Shown: positions 1 to 7,559 of the stretch, in pieces
Layout: each line of letters opens with the position of its first letter
Numbering within the stretch: position 1 is the stretch's first letter
Source: Candidatus Alistipes intestinigallinarum
GTDB lineage: Bacteria; Bacteroidota; Bacteroidia; Bacteroidales; Rikenellaceae
NCBI GenBank assembly: GCA_019115745.1
Contig: DXDA01000063.1
Coordinates: 1 to 57,415 of the forward strand
Reading direction: 5' to 3'
Length of the DNA: 57,415 bases
Notes under the pieces: model-generated
Told to the model about the DNA's origin: nothing
The model's database searches: none
What the model saw: only the letters and a program-made list of their open reading frames with translations
Made by a program: the position numbers and the translations under genes

Positions 1-28
1 CCATCGTAATCATATCCGATGAATGATA

Positions 29-313
29 TCAGCTATTATTGTCGTTGTAATGATATTTCACTAAAGCGTCAAGATCTCCGTCTTCATCGTATGTCGTTTC
101 CTTGACAATATTGTGGTTTTCGTTAAATTCAATCTTGACGACTTTTTCAAGATCATCAACTTGTACTTCTCCAAATTTTTCTACAGCTTCGTATATAGAA
201 GCTGTTATTGAAACAATATTGCCTTGGTAATCCGGTTTGAATTCTTTGTTATTAGTACAATTTGTGCAAACGAGAATTGTGTATATGAATAAAAAGAGGA
301 ATATTTTTTTCAT
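29..313 (-). CDS. Small AT-rich lipoprotein, apparently frameshifted and cut by the window edge
   Basis: I do not recognise the family. The protein starts at the ATG at 313, which opens a lipoprotein signal peptide (MKKIFLFLFIYTILVCTNC) with Cys19 as the likely acylated residue. An upstream in-frame Met at 373 would bury this signal. The mature part is acidic and ends in a Tyr/Asp-rich stretch (TTYDEDGDLDALVKYHYN). A TGA at 29-31 closes the frame. Adding one C after the AGC codon would continue it as SLISFIGYDYDG to the window edge, which repeats the same Tyr/Asp pattern. A one-base deletion (mutation or sequencing error) is therefore likely, and the real gene probably extends past position 1. 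The gene is far more AT-rich than the DNA to its right. Confidence 0.5.
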   Translation of the reverse strand: MKKIFLFLFIYTILVCTNCTNNKEFKPDYQGNIVSITASIYEAVEKFGEVQVDDLEKVVKIEFNENHNIVKETTYDEDGDLDALVKYHYNDNNS

Positions 314-406
314 ATTGAGAAAATTAGAGAGTGTAGCTAATCCTTCTATCTGATTCGAACATCGATTATTCATGTTTATTCAATCAGAATCTCGATTTAA
401 ACGATC

Positions 407-430
407 TTCTTCGTACATGACAGCTACCGG
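407..430. repeat. Copy of the dipeptidase/IMPase gene junction (matches 1195-1218)
   Basis: Positions 407-430 and 1195-1218 agree at 22 of 24 bases, including 15 in a row (TTCTTCGTACATGAC). The right copy covers the stop of the dipeptidase gene and the first four codons of the phosphatase gene. The left copy sits exactly across the stop of the phosphatase gene, at the point where GC-rich chromosome changes to AT-rich DNA. Confidence 0.7.
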
Positions 431-1206
431 ACGTAACGGCGCATTTCGGCAACCAGTTCGGGAGCTCCGGCGAGGATCGAGACCCCGCGGTCGGGGCGCA
501 GCCGTTCGACGACGCCTCCGGCCTCCGAGACGATCAGCTCCCCGGCACAGATGTCCCAGACGTGCAGGGCCAGTTCCCAGAATCCGTCGATCCACCCGGC
601 CGCCACGGCACAGAGGTCGTAGGCCGCCGATCCCATGCGTCGCAAACCGCGGATGCGGGGCAGCATCCGGGCGACGTTGTCGCAGTTGTTGTCCGGATTG
701 AGATCCTTGTCGTAGGGGAATCCCGTGGCGAGGACCGCCGCTGCCAGCGACTCCTTCCGCGAGACGCGGATCCGCCGGGGCTCCTGCCCGCGACAGGCAA
801 GCCAGGCCCCACCGCCCTTCACGGCCGTGTACAACTCGTCCAGATAGGGGGCGTACACCACTCCGACGACGGTCTCGCCGTCCTGCTGCAAGGCGATCGA
901 GACGGCGAAGACGGGCAACCCCTGGCTGTAGTTGGTCGTTCCGTCCAGCGGGTCGACCACCCAGTGCCAGCGGCTTCCGGCCGCACCGCGTTCGCCACCC
1001 TCCTCGCCCAGCAGGGCGTGCTCCGGAAAACGCTCCGCAATGCGCCGGGCAATCAGCGCCTCACACTCCTTGTCGACGCGCGTCACCACATCGTAGAGGT
1101 TCGATTTGGTCTCGATGCCGAGATCCCCGCTGCGGAACGCGGCGAGTTGAATGGCCCCGGCCTCGCGGGCTGTGGCGACGGCAAAATCCAGAAATTCTTC
1201 GTACAT
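424..1206 (-). CDS. Inositol monophosphatase family phosphatase
   Basis: 260 aa, the usual length of the Mg2+-dependent IMPase/SuhB/CysQ superfamily. The metal-binding signatures are present: LLGEEGG near residue 67, WVVDPLDGTTNYSQG near 82-96, and WDICAGELIVSEAGG near 217-231. The enzyme hydrolyses small phosphate monoesters in the cytoplasm. Whether the substrate is inositol phosphate, 3'-phosphoadenosine phosphate (CysQ type) or another sugar phosphate cannot be told from sequence. The ATG at 1206 lies 5 bases after the stop of the upstream dipeptidase gene, so it is probably the last gene of the glmM-nlpE-pepD-IMPase run. Confidence 0.9.
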   Translation of the reverse strand: MYEEFLDFAVATAREAGAIQLAAFRSGDLGIETKSNLYDVVTRVDKECEALIARRIAERFPEHALLGEEGGERGAAGSRWHWVVDPLDGTTNYSQGLPVFAVSIALQQDGETVVGVVYAPYLDELYTAVKGGGAWLACRGQEPRRIRVSRKESLAAAVLATGFPYDKDLNPDNNCDNVARMLPRIRGLRRMGSAAYDLCAVAAGWIDGFWELALHVWDICAGELIVSEAGGVVERLRPDRGVSILAGAPELVAEMRRYVR

Positions 1207-1211
1207 GACCC

Positions 1212-2579
1212 CTACCGGCTTTCGGCGAAATACTTGTAGAAGAGCGGAATGGTCTCCACGCCGCGTTCGAACTGTTCGAGTCCGAAGCTCTCGTTCGGGG
1301 AGTGGATGGCATCCTCGGCCAGTCCGAAGCCGATCAACAGGGACTTGATGCCCAGAATCGACTCGAAGCCGCTGATGATCGGAATCGACCCGCCGGAGTA
1401 GAAGGGCAGGGGTTTCTTGCCGAAGGTCTCCACAATGGCCTTTTCGGCAGCCTTGTAGGCGGGCATGTCGGTCGGTGCGACGTAGGGCATACCACCGTGC
1501 AGCGACTTCACGACGACCTTCACGCTCTTGGGCGCGATCTTCCGGAAATGGCGTTCGAAGAGCTTCGAGATCTTGCGGTAGTCCTGATTCGGAACCAGCC
1601 GCATCGAGATCTTGGCCGAAGCCTTCGACGGGATGACGGTCTTGGTACCCTCGCCGATGTATCCGCCCCAGATGCCGTTGACATCGAGCGACGGACGCAC
1701 GCCCGTACGTTCCAGGGTCGTGTAACCCGCCTCGCCCTCGACATCGCCGATCTCCAGCGCCTTTTTATAACTGGTCAGGTTGAACGGGGCCTTGTTGAAG
1801 GCCTTGCGCTCGGCGGGCGTCAGCTCGCGCACGTCGTCGTAGAAGCCGGGGATCGTCACGCGGCCGTTCCCGTCGATCAGACTGGCCACGAGCCGCGTCA
1901 GGACGTTGGCCGGATTGGCCACGGCCCCGCCGAACAACCCCGAATGGAGGTCCTTGTTGGGTCCCGTCACCTCGACCTCCATGTAGGCCAGCCCGCGCAA
2001 CCCGCAGGTGATCGACGGCGTCTGCATCGAGAGCATCGAGGTGTCCGAGACGAGGATGATGTCGGCCTTCAAGAGTTTCTTGTGCTCGCGGCAGAAGTCA
2101 TAGAGGCTGGCCGAGCCGATCTCCTCCTCGCCTTCGAGCATGAACTTCACATTGCAGGGCAGCGAATCCGTGGCGCACATCGCCTCGAAAGCCTTGGCGT
2201 GCATCCACAACTGCCCCTTGTCGTCATCGGCACCGCGGCACCAGATGCGGCCGTCGCGGATGACGGGTTCGAAGGGATCGGTGCGCCACTCCCCGCGGGG
2301 ATCGACCGGCATGACGTCGTAATGGCCGTAAACCAACACGGTTTTGGCCTTCGGACTGACGATCTTCTCGGCATAGACCACCGGATTCCCGGCCGTAGGC
2401 ATCACCTCGGCCCGGTCGGCACCGGCCTTGACCAGCGCCGCGGCGAGGAACTCGGCACAGCGCTGCATGTCGGGACGGTGCTCCGACTGGGCGCTGATCG
2501 ACGGAATGCGCAACAGGTCGAACAACTCATTGACAAAGCGCTCCTTATTGGCGCTTATATAATCCTTCACTTTATCCAT
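1212..2579 (-). CDS. M20 family dipeptidase (CNDP-like metallopeptidase)
   Basis: 455 aa. This is a di-zinc M20/M28 clan peptidase related to CNDP-type dipeptidases. The first metal/catalytic motif is VLVYGHYDVMPVDP (His and Asp, about residues 83-96), the bridging Asp is in RGADDDKGQ (about 114-122), and the catalytic/metal Glu pair is in MLEGEEEIGS (about 147-156). The dimerisation (lid) domain lies between about residues 190 and 350. It probably hydrolyses cytoplasmic dipeptides during amino acid salvage. It begins 6 bases after the stop of the NlpE-like gene and ends 5 bases before the phosphatase start, so it is internal to a four-gene run. Confidence 0.93.
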   Translation of the reverse strand: MDKVKDYISANKERFVNELFDLLRIPSISAQSEHRPDMQRCAEFLAAALVKAGADRAEVMPTAGNPVVYAEKIVSPKAKTVLVYGHYDVMPVDPRGEWRTDPFEPVIRDGRIWCRGADDDKGQLWMHAKAFEAMCATDSLPCNVKFMLEGEEEIGSASLYDFCREHKKLLKADIILVSDTSMLSMQTPSITCGLRGLAYMEVEVTGPNKDLHSGLFGGAVANPANVLTRLVASLIDGNGRVTIPGFYDDVRELTPAERKAFNKAPFNLTSYKKALEIGDVEGEAGYTTLERTGVRPSLDVNGIWGGYIGEGTKTVIPSKASAKISMRLVPNQDYRKISKLFERHFRKIAPKSVKVVVKSLHGGMPYVAPTDMPAYKAAEKAIVETFGKKPLPFYSGGSIPIISGFESILGIKSLLIGFGLAEDAIHSPNESFGLEQFERGVETIPLFYKYFAESR

Positions 2580-2585
2580 TTCTCC

Positions 2586-3041
2586 CTATTTTTTCTGCAA
2601 TACGTAATGCTCGGCCAACTCGCCCGTGATCGGCTGGCGGTCGCCGTCGAGATGGCGCAGGCGATTCTCCTCGACCTTGTAGTACCCGGGCTGCCCGCCG
2701 TCAGAGGGCGTCAGCGTCAGCAGGTTGCCCTTGACCTCGAACGAGCCCTTCTCATCGTAGGCCGTGTCACGTTCGAGATACTCCATGTGGAGGGTATAGC
2801 TGCCATCGGCGGCCAGGACGATGGTTGTTCGGATGCCCGGGCAATCAGCACCGGGAAGGGTTCCCTCATAGGTTCCCAGATAGTCGAGCGACGTCTCGGC
2901 CGTGTGCATGTCAGGGGCCTGGAGCGTCACCTCCGTCGAAGCGGAGGCCGCCGGGTCGGTCGCTGCGGCCTGCTTGCGACCATTCCCGCCGCAGGCGCTC
3001 AACAGCCCCGCGGCGGAAAGAATCAACAAAGTGCGTTTCAT
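2586..3041 (-). CDS. NlpE-like lipoprotein
   Basis: 151 aa counting from the ATG at 3041; a TTG at 3050 would overlap the glmM stop and is less likely. The signal peptide MKRTLLILSAAGLLSACGG ends in a lipobox with Cys17. The mature domain has the signature of the NlpE N-terminal family (small beta-barrel, copper-stress/envelope sensor lipoproteins): YLGTYEGTLPGADCPGIRTT near residues 54-73, then alternating beta strands. In E. coli NlpE the equivalent motif is a CxxC (PCADC). Here the first Cys is Gly and only the second remains, so the redox/metal role is doubtful. It starts 5 bases after the glmM stop. Confidence 0.8.
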   Translation of the reverse strand: MKRTLLILSAAGLLSACGGNGRKQAAATDPAASASTEVTLQAPDMHTAETSLDYLGTYEGTLPGADCPGIRTTIVLAADGSYTLHMEYLERDTAYDEKGSFEVKGNLLTLTPSDGGQPGYYKVEENRLRHLDGDRQPITGELAEHYVLQKK

Positions 3042-3046
3042 CGGCT

Positions 3047-4438
3047 TCAAAGGTTGCAGATCGACTTGATTTCGGCAATGAAGCGCTGTGCCAAAGCATC
3101 GGCCTCCTCCATCGACTTGGCCTCGGTGTAGACACGGATGATCGGCTCGGTGTTCGACTTGCGGAGGTGTACCCAGTTCTCCGGGAAGTCGATCTTCACA
3201 CCGTCGATATCGTTCACGTTTTCATGGGCATAACGTGTCTTTACCTCACGCAGCACTTTATCCACGTCGATGGCCGGCGTGAGCTCGATCTTGTTCTTCG
3301 AGGCGTAGTAGGCCGGATAGGTGGCGCGCAACTGGGTCATCGTCATGCCCTTCTTGGCCAGCCAGGTCAGGAAGAGCGCCGTGCCGACCAGCGCATCGCG
3401 TCCGTAGTGGAGTTCGGGATAGATGACTCCGCCGTTTCCTTCGCCGCCGATCACGGCGCCGACCTCCTTCATCTTGGTGGTGACGTTCACCTCACCCACG
3501 GCCGAAGCGTAGTATTTGCCGCCGTGACGCTCCGTGACGTCACGCAGGGCGCGCGACGAGGAGAGGTTCGAGACGGTCACGCCGCCGGGGTTCTGCGAAA
3601 GGATATAGTCGGCCACGGCTACGAGCGTGTACTCCTCGACGAACATCGAACCGTCCTCCGAGACGAAGGCCAGCCGGTCCACGTCGGGATCGACCACGAT
3701 ACCCAGATCGGCCTTCTCGCGGACGATCACCTCCGAAATCTCGGTCAGGTGCTGCGGCAGCGGCTCGGGGTTGTGGGCGAATTCGCCCGTAGGATCGCAG
3801 TTGAGCTCGATGACCTCGCAGCCCAGTTCGCGCAGGAGCTTCGGCATGACGATGCCGCCCACGGAGTTCACGGCGTCGATGACCACCTTGAAACGGCGTT
3901 TGCGCACGACCTCGACATCCACGAGCGGCAGGGCCAGTACCTGACGGATGTGTTCGTCGTTGAAATCCTCGCGGGCGATGACGTGTCCGATCTCGTCGAT
4001 CGAAGGGTAGTCGAACGCCTCCTCCTCGGCCATGGCGAGGACCTGCTTGCCCTCGACGTCGGAGAGGAATTCACCGTGGTTGTTCAGCAGTTTGAGGGCG
4101 TTCCACTGGCGGGGATTGTGCGAGGCGGTGAGGATGATGCCGCCGTCGGCCTTGCGGGTGATGACGGCCATCTCGGTGCCGGGCGTGGTGCAGAGTCCGA
4201 CGTTGATGACGTCGGCGCCGCAGGCGAGCAGCGTACCCTCGACCAGATCCATGACCAGTTCGCCCGACAGGCGGGCGTCGCGGCCGATGACGATGGTGAG
4301 TTTCTTGCCCGGATTGCGGCTTGCGATCAGGCGCGTATAGGCGGTCGTGAATTTCACGATGTCGAGCGGCGTAAGGTTCTCGCCCGCGGGGCCTCCGATG
4401 GTGCCACGGATTCCCGAAATGGATTTGATAAGCGTCAT
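3047..4438 (-). CDS. glmM: Phosphoglucosamine mutase
   Basis: 463 aa alpha-D-phosphohexomutase. It converts glucosamine-6-phosphate to glucosamine-1-phosphate for UDP-GlcNAc, peptidoglycan and LPS synthesis. The start MTLIKSISGIRGTIGG carries the N-terminal GIRG motif. The phosphoserine loop ILTASHNPRQWNA is near residues 98-110, the Mg2+ loop DPDVDRLAFV near 241-250, the sugar-binding loop GGEGNGGVIYP near 330-340, and the C-terminal phosphate-binding loop SNTEPIIRVYTEA near 431-443. Some phosphomannomutases look similar, but length and start favour GlmM. It is the first gene of the leftward run and is divergent from the nucleoside phosphorylase gene. Confidence 0.9.
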   Translation of the reverse strand: MTLIKSISGIRGTIGGPAGENLTPLDIVKFTTAYTRLIASRNPGKKLTIVIGRDARLSGELVMDLVEGTLLACGADVINVGLCTTPGTEMAVITRKADGGIILTASHNPRQWNALKLLNNHGEFLSDVEGKQVLAMAEEEAFDYPSIDEIGHVIAREDFNDEHIRQVLALPLVDVEVVRKRRFKVVIDAVNSVGGIVMPKLLRELGCEVIELNCDPTGEFAHNPEPLPQHLTEISEVIVREKADLGIVVDPDVDRLAFVSEDGSMFVEEYTLVAVADYILSQNPGGVTVSNLSSSRALRDVTERHGGKYYASAVGEVNVTTKMKEVGAVIGGEGNGGVIYPELHYGRDALVGTALFLTWLAKKGMTMTQLRATYPAYYASKNKIELTPAIDVDKVLREVKTRYAHENVNDIDGVKIDFPENWVHLRKSNTEPIIRVYTEAKSMEEADALAQRFIAEIKSICNL

Positions 4439-4490
4439 GTTACGTTCGGTTTTATGGGTCTTTTACAGAAATAAAATTTCGCGGTGAAGT

Positions 4491-4536
4491 TTTGATATTC
4501 GAGGTAAATATATTACTTTTATGCCAATTATGGAAA
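4491..4536. promoter_or_regulatory. Overlapping divergent Bacteroidetes-type promoters (phosphorylase and glmM)
   Basis: On the plus strand TTTG at 4491-4494, a 19-base spacer and TACTTTTA at 4514-4521 match the TTTG/TAnnTTTG consensus and lie 33 bases upstream of the phosphorylase ATG. On the minus strand TTTC at 4533-4536, a 20-base spacer and TATATTTA at 4505-4512 face glmM. The two -7 boxes nearly abut, so the promoters probably compete. Confidence 0.6.
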
Positions 4537-4553
4537 TTTAAAAGCAAGATTTT

Positions 4554-5432
4554 ATGAGGACGATTCCGGCTTCCGAATTGATTATCAACGACGACGGTTC
4601 GATTTTCCATCTTCACCTGCGTCCCGAGCAGATGGCCGACACGATCATCCTGGTCGGCGACCCCGGTCGGGTGGCCCTCGTGGCGGAGCATTTCGAGACC
4701 CGGGAGTGCGAGGTTTCGAACCGCGAATTCCGTGCCGTAACGGGCTCCTACCGCGGCAAACGCATGACCGTGCTCTCGACGGGTATCGGAATCGGCAACA
4801 TCGACATCTGCGTCACGGAGCTCGACGCCCTGGCCAACGTGGACTTCGCCACGCGGCAGGAGAAGGCCCCAAAACGGCAACTGACGCTCGTCCGACTGGG
4901 CACTTCGGGAGCCCTCCAACCCGACATCCGGATCGGAGAGTTCCTCTTTTCGCGCACGTCGTGCGGCTTCGACGGCCTGCTGAGCTACTACAAGGGGCGC
5001 GATGCGGTCTGCGACCTGGCGCTGGAGGAGGCTTTTGTCCGCCATACGGGCTGGTACGAGAAGATGCCGCGCCCCTACTTCGTGGATGCCGACAAGACCC
5101 TTTTCGAACACTTCCGCGACACGACGCGCGAGGGTATCACCATCGCCGCACCGGGCTTCTACGCCCCGCAGGGACGTTGGGTGCGGCTTGAGCCCCACGA
5201 CGCACACCTGAACGAGAAGATCGAGTCGTTCGAATTCGAAGGCCGCCGCATCACCAACTTCGAAATGGAGGGTTCGGCACTGGCCGGACTGGCCGCACTG
5301 ATGGGCCACCGCGCAGCGACGATCTGTACGATCATCGCCCAGCGTGTCGCACACGAGGCCAATACCGACTACAAGCCCCACGTGAAGCGGATGATTGCCA
5401 TGGCTCTCGACAAACTGGCTACCCTGGAGTAA
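4554..5432 (+). CDS. Nucleoside phosphorylase family protein (uridine phosphorylase-like)
   Basis: 292 aa. Member of the PNP/UDP phosphorylase superfamily, which cleaves nucleosides with phosphate to a free base and ribose-1-phosphate. Visible signatures are the phosphate-binding ILVGDPGRVALV near residues 33-44, the STGIGIGNID loop near 74-83, VRLGTSGALQPDI near 114-126, and the ribose-binding Glu-Met-Glu in NFEMEGSALAG near 234-244. Base specificity cannot be decided from the sequence; a uridine-phosphorylase-like role in nucleoside salvage is the best guess. It stands alone, with its own promoter, and is followed by a gene-poor 214-base gap. Confidence 0.85.
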   Translation: MRTIPASELIINDDGSIFHLHLRPEQMADTIILVGDPGRVALVAEHFETRECEVSNREFRAVTGSYRGKRMTVLSTGIGIGNIDICVTELDALANVDFATRQEKAPKRQLTLVRLGTSGALQPDIRIGEFLFSRTSCGFDGLLSYYKGRDAVCDLALEEAFVRHTGWYEKMPRPYFVDADKTLFEHFRDTTREGITIAAPGFYAPQGRWVRLEPHDAHLNEKIESFEFEGRRITNFEMEGSALAGLAALMGHRAATICTIIAQRVAHEANTDYKPHVKRMIAMALDKLATLE

Positions 5433-5646
5433 CGGGGGGGGGCCAGAGAGGGGCAGGAATGAGGCGATAAGAAGAGCGCGAAAAAAACAGCCCGATTGAC
5501 ACCAAGGAGCCTCACGCCCGCCCGACGACGCCTGGATAACTGAATAAAGAGAGGTAAAATAAAGGAAAATCCGAATGCCGGAAAACCCTGCATCCGGAGA
5601 TTCGAAGATACTTATTGAAGAAAAGAGATAAAAACCAAAAAACACT
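5433..5646. other. Spacer upstream of dnaN, no recognised element
   Basis: 214 bases. It begins with a run of nine G residues just after the phosphorylase stop, and the rest is mixed. There is no convincing TTTG/TAnnTTTG pair. A weak -7 candidate (TACTTATT near 5609) precedes dnaN. No DnaA-box cluster or dnaA gene is seen, so I do not call an origin here. Confidence 0.4.
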
Positions 5647-6771
5647 ATGAAATTTTCCGTATCAAGTTCGGCACTGCTGTCGCTTCTGGCGACGACCGGC
5701 AAGGTAATCAGCAATAAGAACACGTTGCCCATCCTGGATTATTTCCTCATGGAGCTGAATGGCAACACCTTGAAAGTCACCACGTCGGACCTCGAAACGA
5801 CGCTCGTCGGCCAGATCGAGGTGGAGAGTGTCGAGAGCGAGGGTACGATCGCGGCCCCGGCCAAACTGATGCTCGATTCGCTGAAGGAGTTCCCCGAACT
5901 GCCGCTGACGATCGACGTCAACGACAAGAACTGGGAGATCAAGATCAACTGGAAGAGCGGTTCGCTCTCGATCCCCGGAGCGAGTGCCGTAAGCTACCCG
6001 GCCGTCCCGCAGTTGAGCGCCGAGAAGAAGGAGTTGCGGATGGATGTCGACACGCTGGTGAACGGCATCAACAAGACGATCTTCGCCACGGCGGACGATG
6101 AGCTGCGCCCGGTAATGAACGGTATCTACATCAACCTGGCCCCCGGCGTGCTGACCTTCGTCGGCACGGACGCTCACAAACTGGTGAAGTACGAGTCGGA
6201 GGCCGAGAACGAGGTCACGGCATCGTTCATCCTGCCGAAAAAACCGGCCAACCTGCTGAAATCGGTGCTGCTGAAGGAGGATGACGCCATCGAAATGGCC
6301 TTCGATTCGAAGAATGCGATGTTCAAGCTCAAGAGCCATACGCTGGTTTGCCGCCTGATCGAAGGCAACTACCCGAACTACAACGCCGTGATCCCGGCGA
6401 ACAACCCCAACAAGGTGCTCGTGGACCGTATCGAACTGGTCAACGGCATCAAGCGCGTGGCGGTCTGCTCGAACCCGACGACGAACCTCATCCGCATGGA
6501 CATCGCCGACAACCGGATCAACCTCACGGCCCAGGACATCGACTTCTCGGTGTCGGCCAACGAGACGATCTCGTGCAGCTACGACGGACAGCCCATCTCG
6601 ATCGGCTTCAAGTCGACGTTCCTGGTCGAGATCCTCTCGAACATGGACACCCCGACGGTGGTGATCGAACTGGCCGACTCGACGCGTGCCGGCGTCTTCA
6701 AACCGGTCTATGACGACAAGCAGACGAGCTCGACGCTGATGCTTCTGATGCCGATGATGATCAACGCATAA
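5647..6771 (+). CDS. dnaN: DNA polymerase III sliding clamp, beta subunit
   Basis: 374 aa, the full clamp length with three clamp folds of about 120 residues each. It starts MKFSVSSSALLSLLATTGKV and contains the conserved NTLPILDYFLMEL near residues 24-36. The final stretch SSTLMLLMPMMIN carries the usual hydrophobic C-terminal clamp tail (the family ends with a PMR/PM-type motif). It forms the ring that tethers DNA polymerase III to DNA. Two further replication genes in this window, the DnaQ-like exonuclease directly downstream and dnaE at 15676, belong to the same machine. Confidence 0.97.
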   Translation: MKFSVSSSALLSLLATTGKVISNKNTLPILDYFLMELNGNTLKVTTSDLETTLVGQIEVESVESEGTIAAPAKLMLDSLKEFPELPLTIDVNDKNWEIKINWKSGSLSIPGASAVSYPAVPQLSAEKKELRMDVDTLVNGINKTIFATADDELRPVMNGIYINLAPGVLTFVGTDAHKLVKYESEAENEVTASFILPKKPANLLKSVLLKEDDAIEMAFDSKNAMFKLKSHTLVCRLIEGNYPNYNAVIPANNPNKVLVDRIELVNGIKRVAVCSNPTTNLIRMDIADNRINLTAQDIDFSVSANETISCSYDGQPISIGFKSTFLVEILSNMDTPTVVIELADSTRAGVFKPVYDDKQTSSTLMLLMPMMINA

Positions 6772-6776
6772 GGAGG
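6770..6776 (+). promoter_or_regulatory. Canonical Shine-Dalgarno sequence before the DnaQ-like gene
   Basis: AAGGAGG overlaps the dnaN stop codon (TAA 6769-6771) and sits 6 bases before the ATG at 6783. Such a perfect anti-SD match is uncommon in Bacteroidetes, where translation starts are usually only A-rich upstream. It supports this start and efficient re-initiation after dnaN. Confidence 0.7.
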
Positions 6777-6782
6777 CGCAAG

Positions 6783-7556
6783 ATGAAGTTGAACCTCAAA
6801 CGCCCGATCGTCTTCTTCGACCTCGAAACCACGGGCGTGGACACGGCGCGGGACCGGATCGTGGAGATCTCGATGATCAAGGTGATGCCCGACGGCGAGG
6901 AGATCACCCGAACGCGCCGGCTCAACCCGGGGATGCACATCCCCGAGGAGGCGACGGCCGTACACGGCATCACGGACGACGACGTGCGGGATTGCCCGAC
7001 GTTCGCCCAGGTGGCCAAGTCGCTCGAACAGTTCATCCGGGGCTGCGACTTCGGAGGGTTCAATTCGAACCGCTTCGACCTTCCGGTGCTGGTGGAGGAG
7101 TTCCTGCGCGCGGGCGTGGACGTGGATCTGAAACGCCGCAAGTTCGTGGACGTGCAGAACATCTTCCACAAGAAGGAGCAGCGCACGCTGGTTGCGGCCT
7201 ACAGGTTCTACTGCGACAAGGATCTCGACGAGGCCCACTCGGCCGAAGCCGACACGCGGGCAACCTACGAGGTGCTGCAGGCGCAGTTGGACCGCTACGA
7301 CGACCTGGAGAACGACGTCGACAAGCTGGCGGAGTTTTCGAGCCGGGGCGAAACGGCAGACTATGCCGGGCGGATCCTCTACAACGAGAAGGGTGAGGAG
7401 GTCTTCGGTTTCGGGAAGTACAAGGGACGCTCCGTGGCGGAGATTTTCCGCATCGAGCCGAGCTACTACGCGTGGATGATGAACGGCGATTTCCCGCTCT
7501 ATACGAAAAAGGTGATCACCGAGATCCGGATGCGGGACAAAATGCAGAACAAATAG
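6783..7556 (+). CDS. DnaQ-family 3'-5' exonuclease (DNA polymerase III epsilon-like)
   Basis: 257 aa. DEDDh exonuclease: ExoI motif IVFFDLETTGVD near residues 9-20 (Asp and Glu), ExoII NRFDLPVLVEEF near 84-95, and ExoIII HSAEADTRATYE with the catalytic His and Asp near 150-161. The C-terminal ~80 residues (FGFGKYKGRSVAEIF, YYAWMMNGDFP) are a short extra domain seen in Bacteroidetes homologues. It is probably a proofreading or DNA-repair exonuclease. Co-transcription with dnaN fits, but a dedicated epsilon subunit is not proven. It is followed 3 bases later by the LysM gene. Confidence 0.88.
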   Translation: MKLNLKRPIVFFDLETTGVDTARDRIVEISMIKVMPDGEEITRTRRLNPGMHIPEEATAVHGITDDDVRDCPTFAQVAKSLEQFIRGCDFGGFNSNRFDLPVLVEEFLRAGVDVDLKRRKFVDVQNIFHKKEQRTLVAAYRFYCDKDLDEAHSAEADTRATYEVLQAQLDRYDDLENDVDKLAEFSSRGETADYAGRILYNEKGEEVFGFGKYKGRSVAEIFRIEPSYYAWMMNGDFPLYTKKVITEIRMRDKMQNK

Positions 7557-7559
7557 ACG

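Noticed and set aside
5433..5646. Replication origin upstream of dnaN
   Set aside because: No dnaA gene, no cluster of DnaA boxes and no AT-rich unwinding element were recognised.
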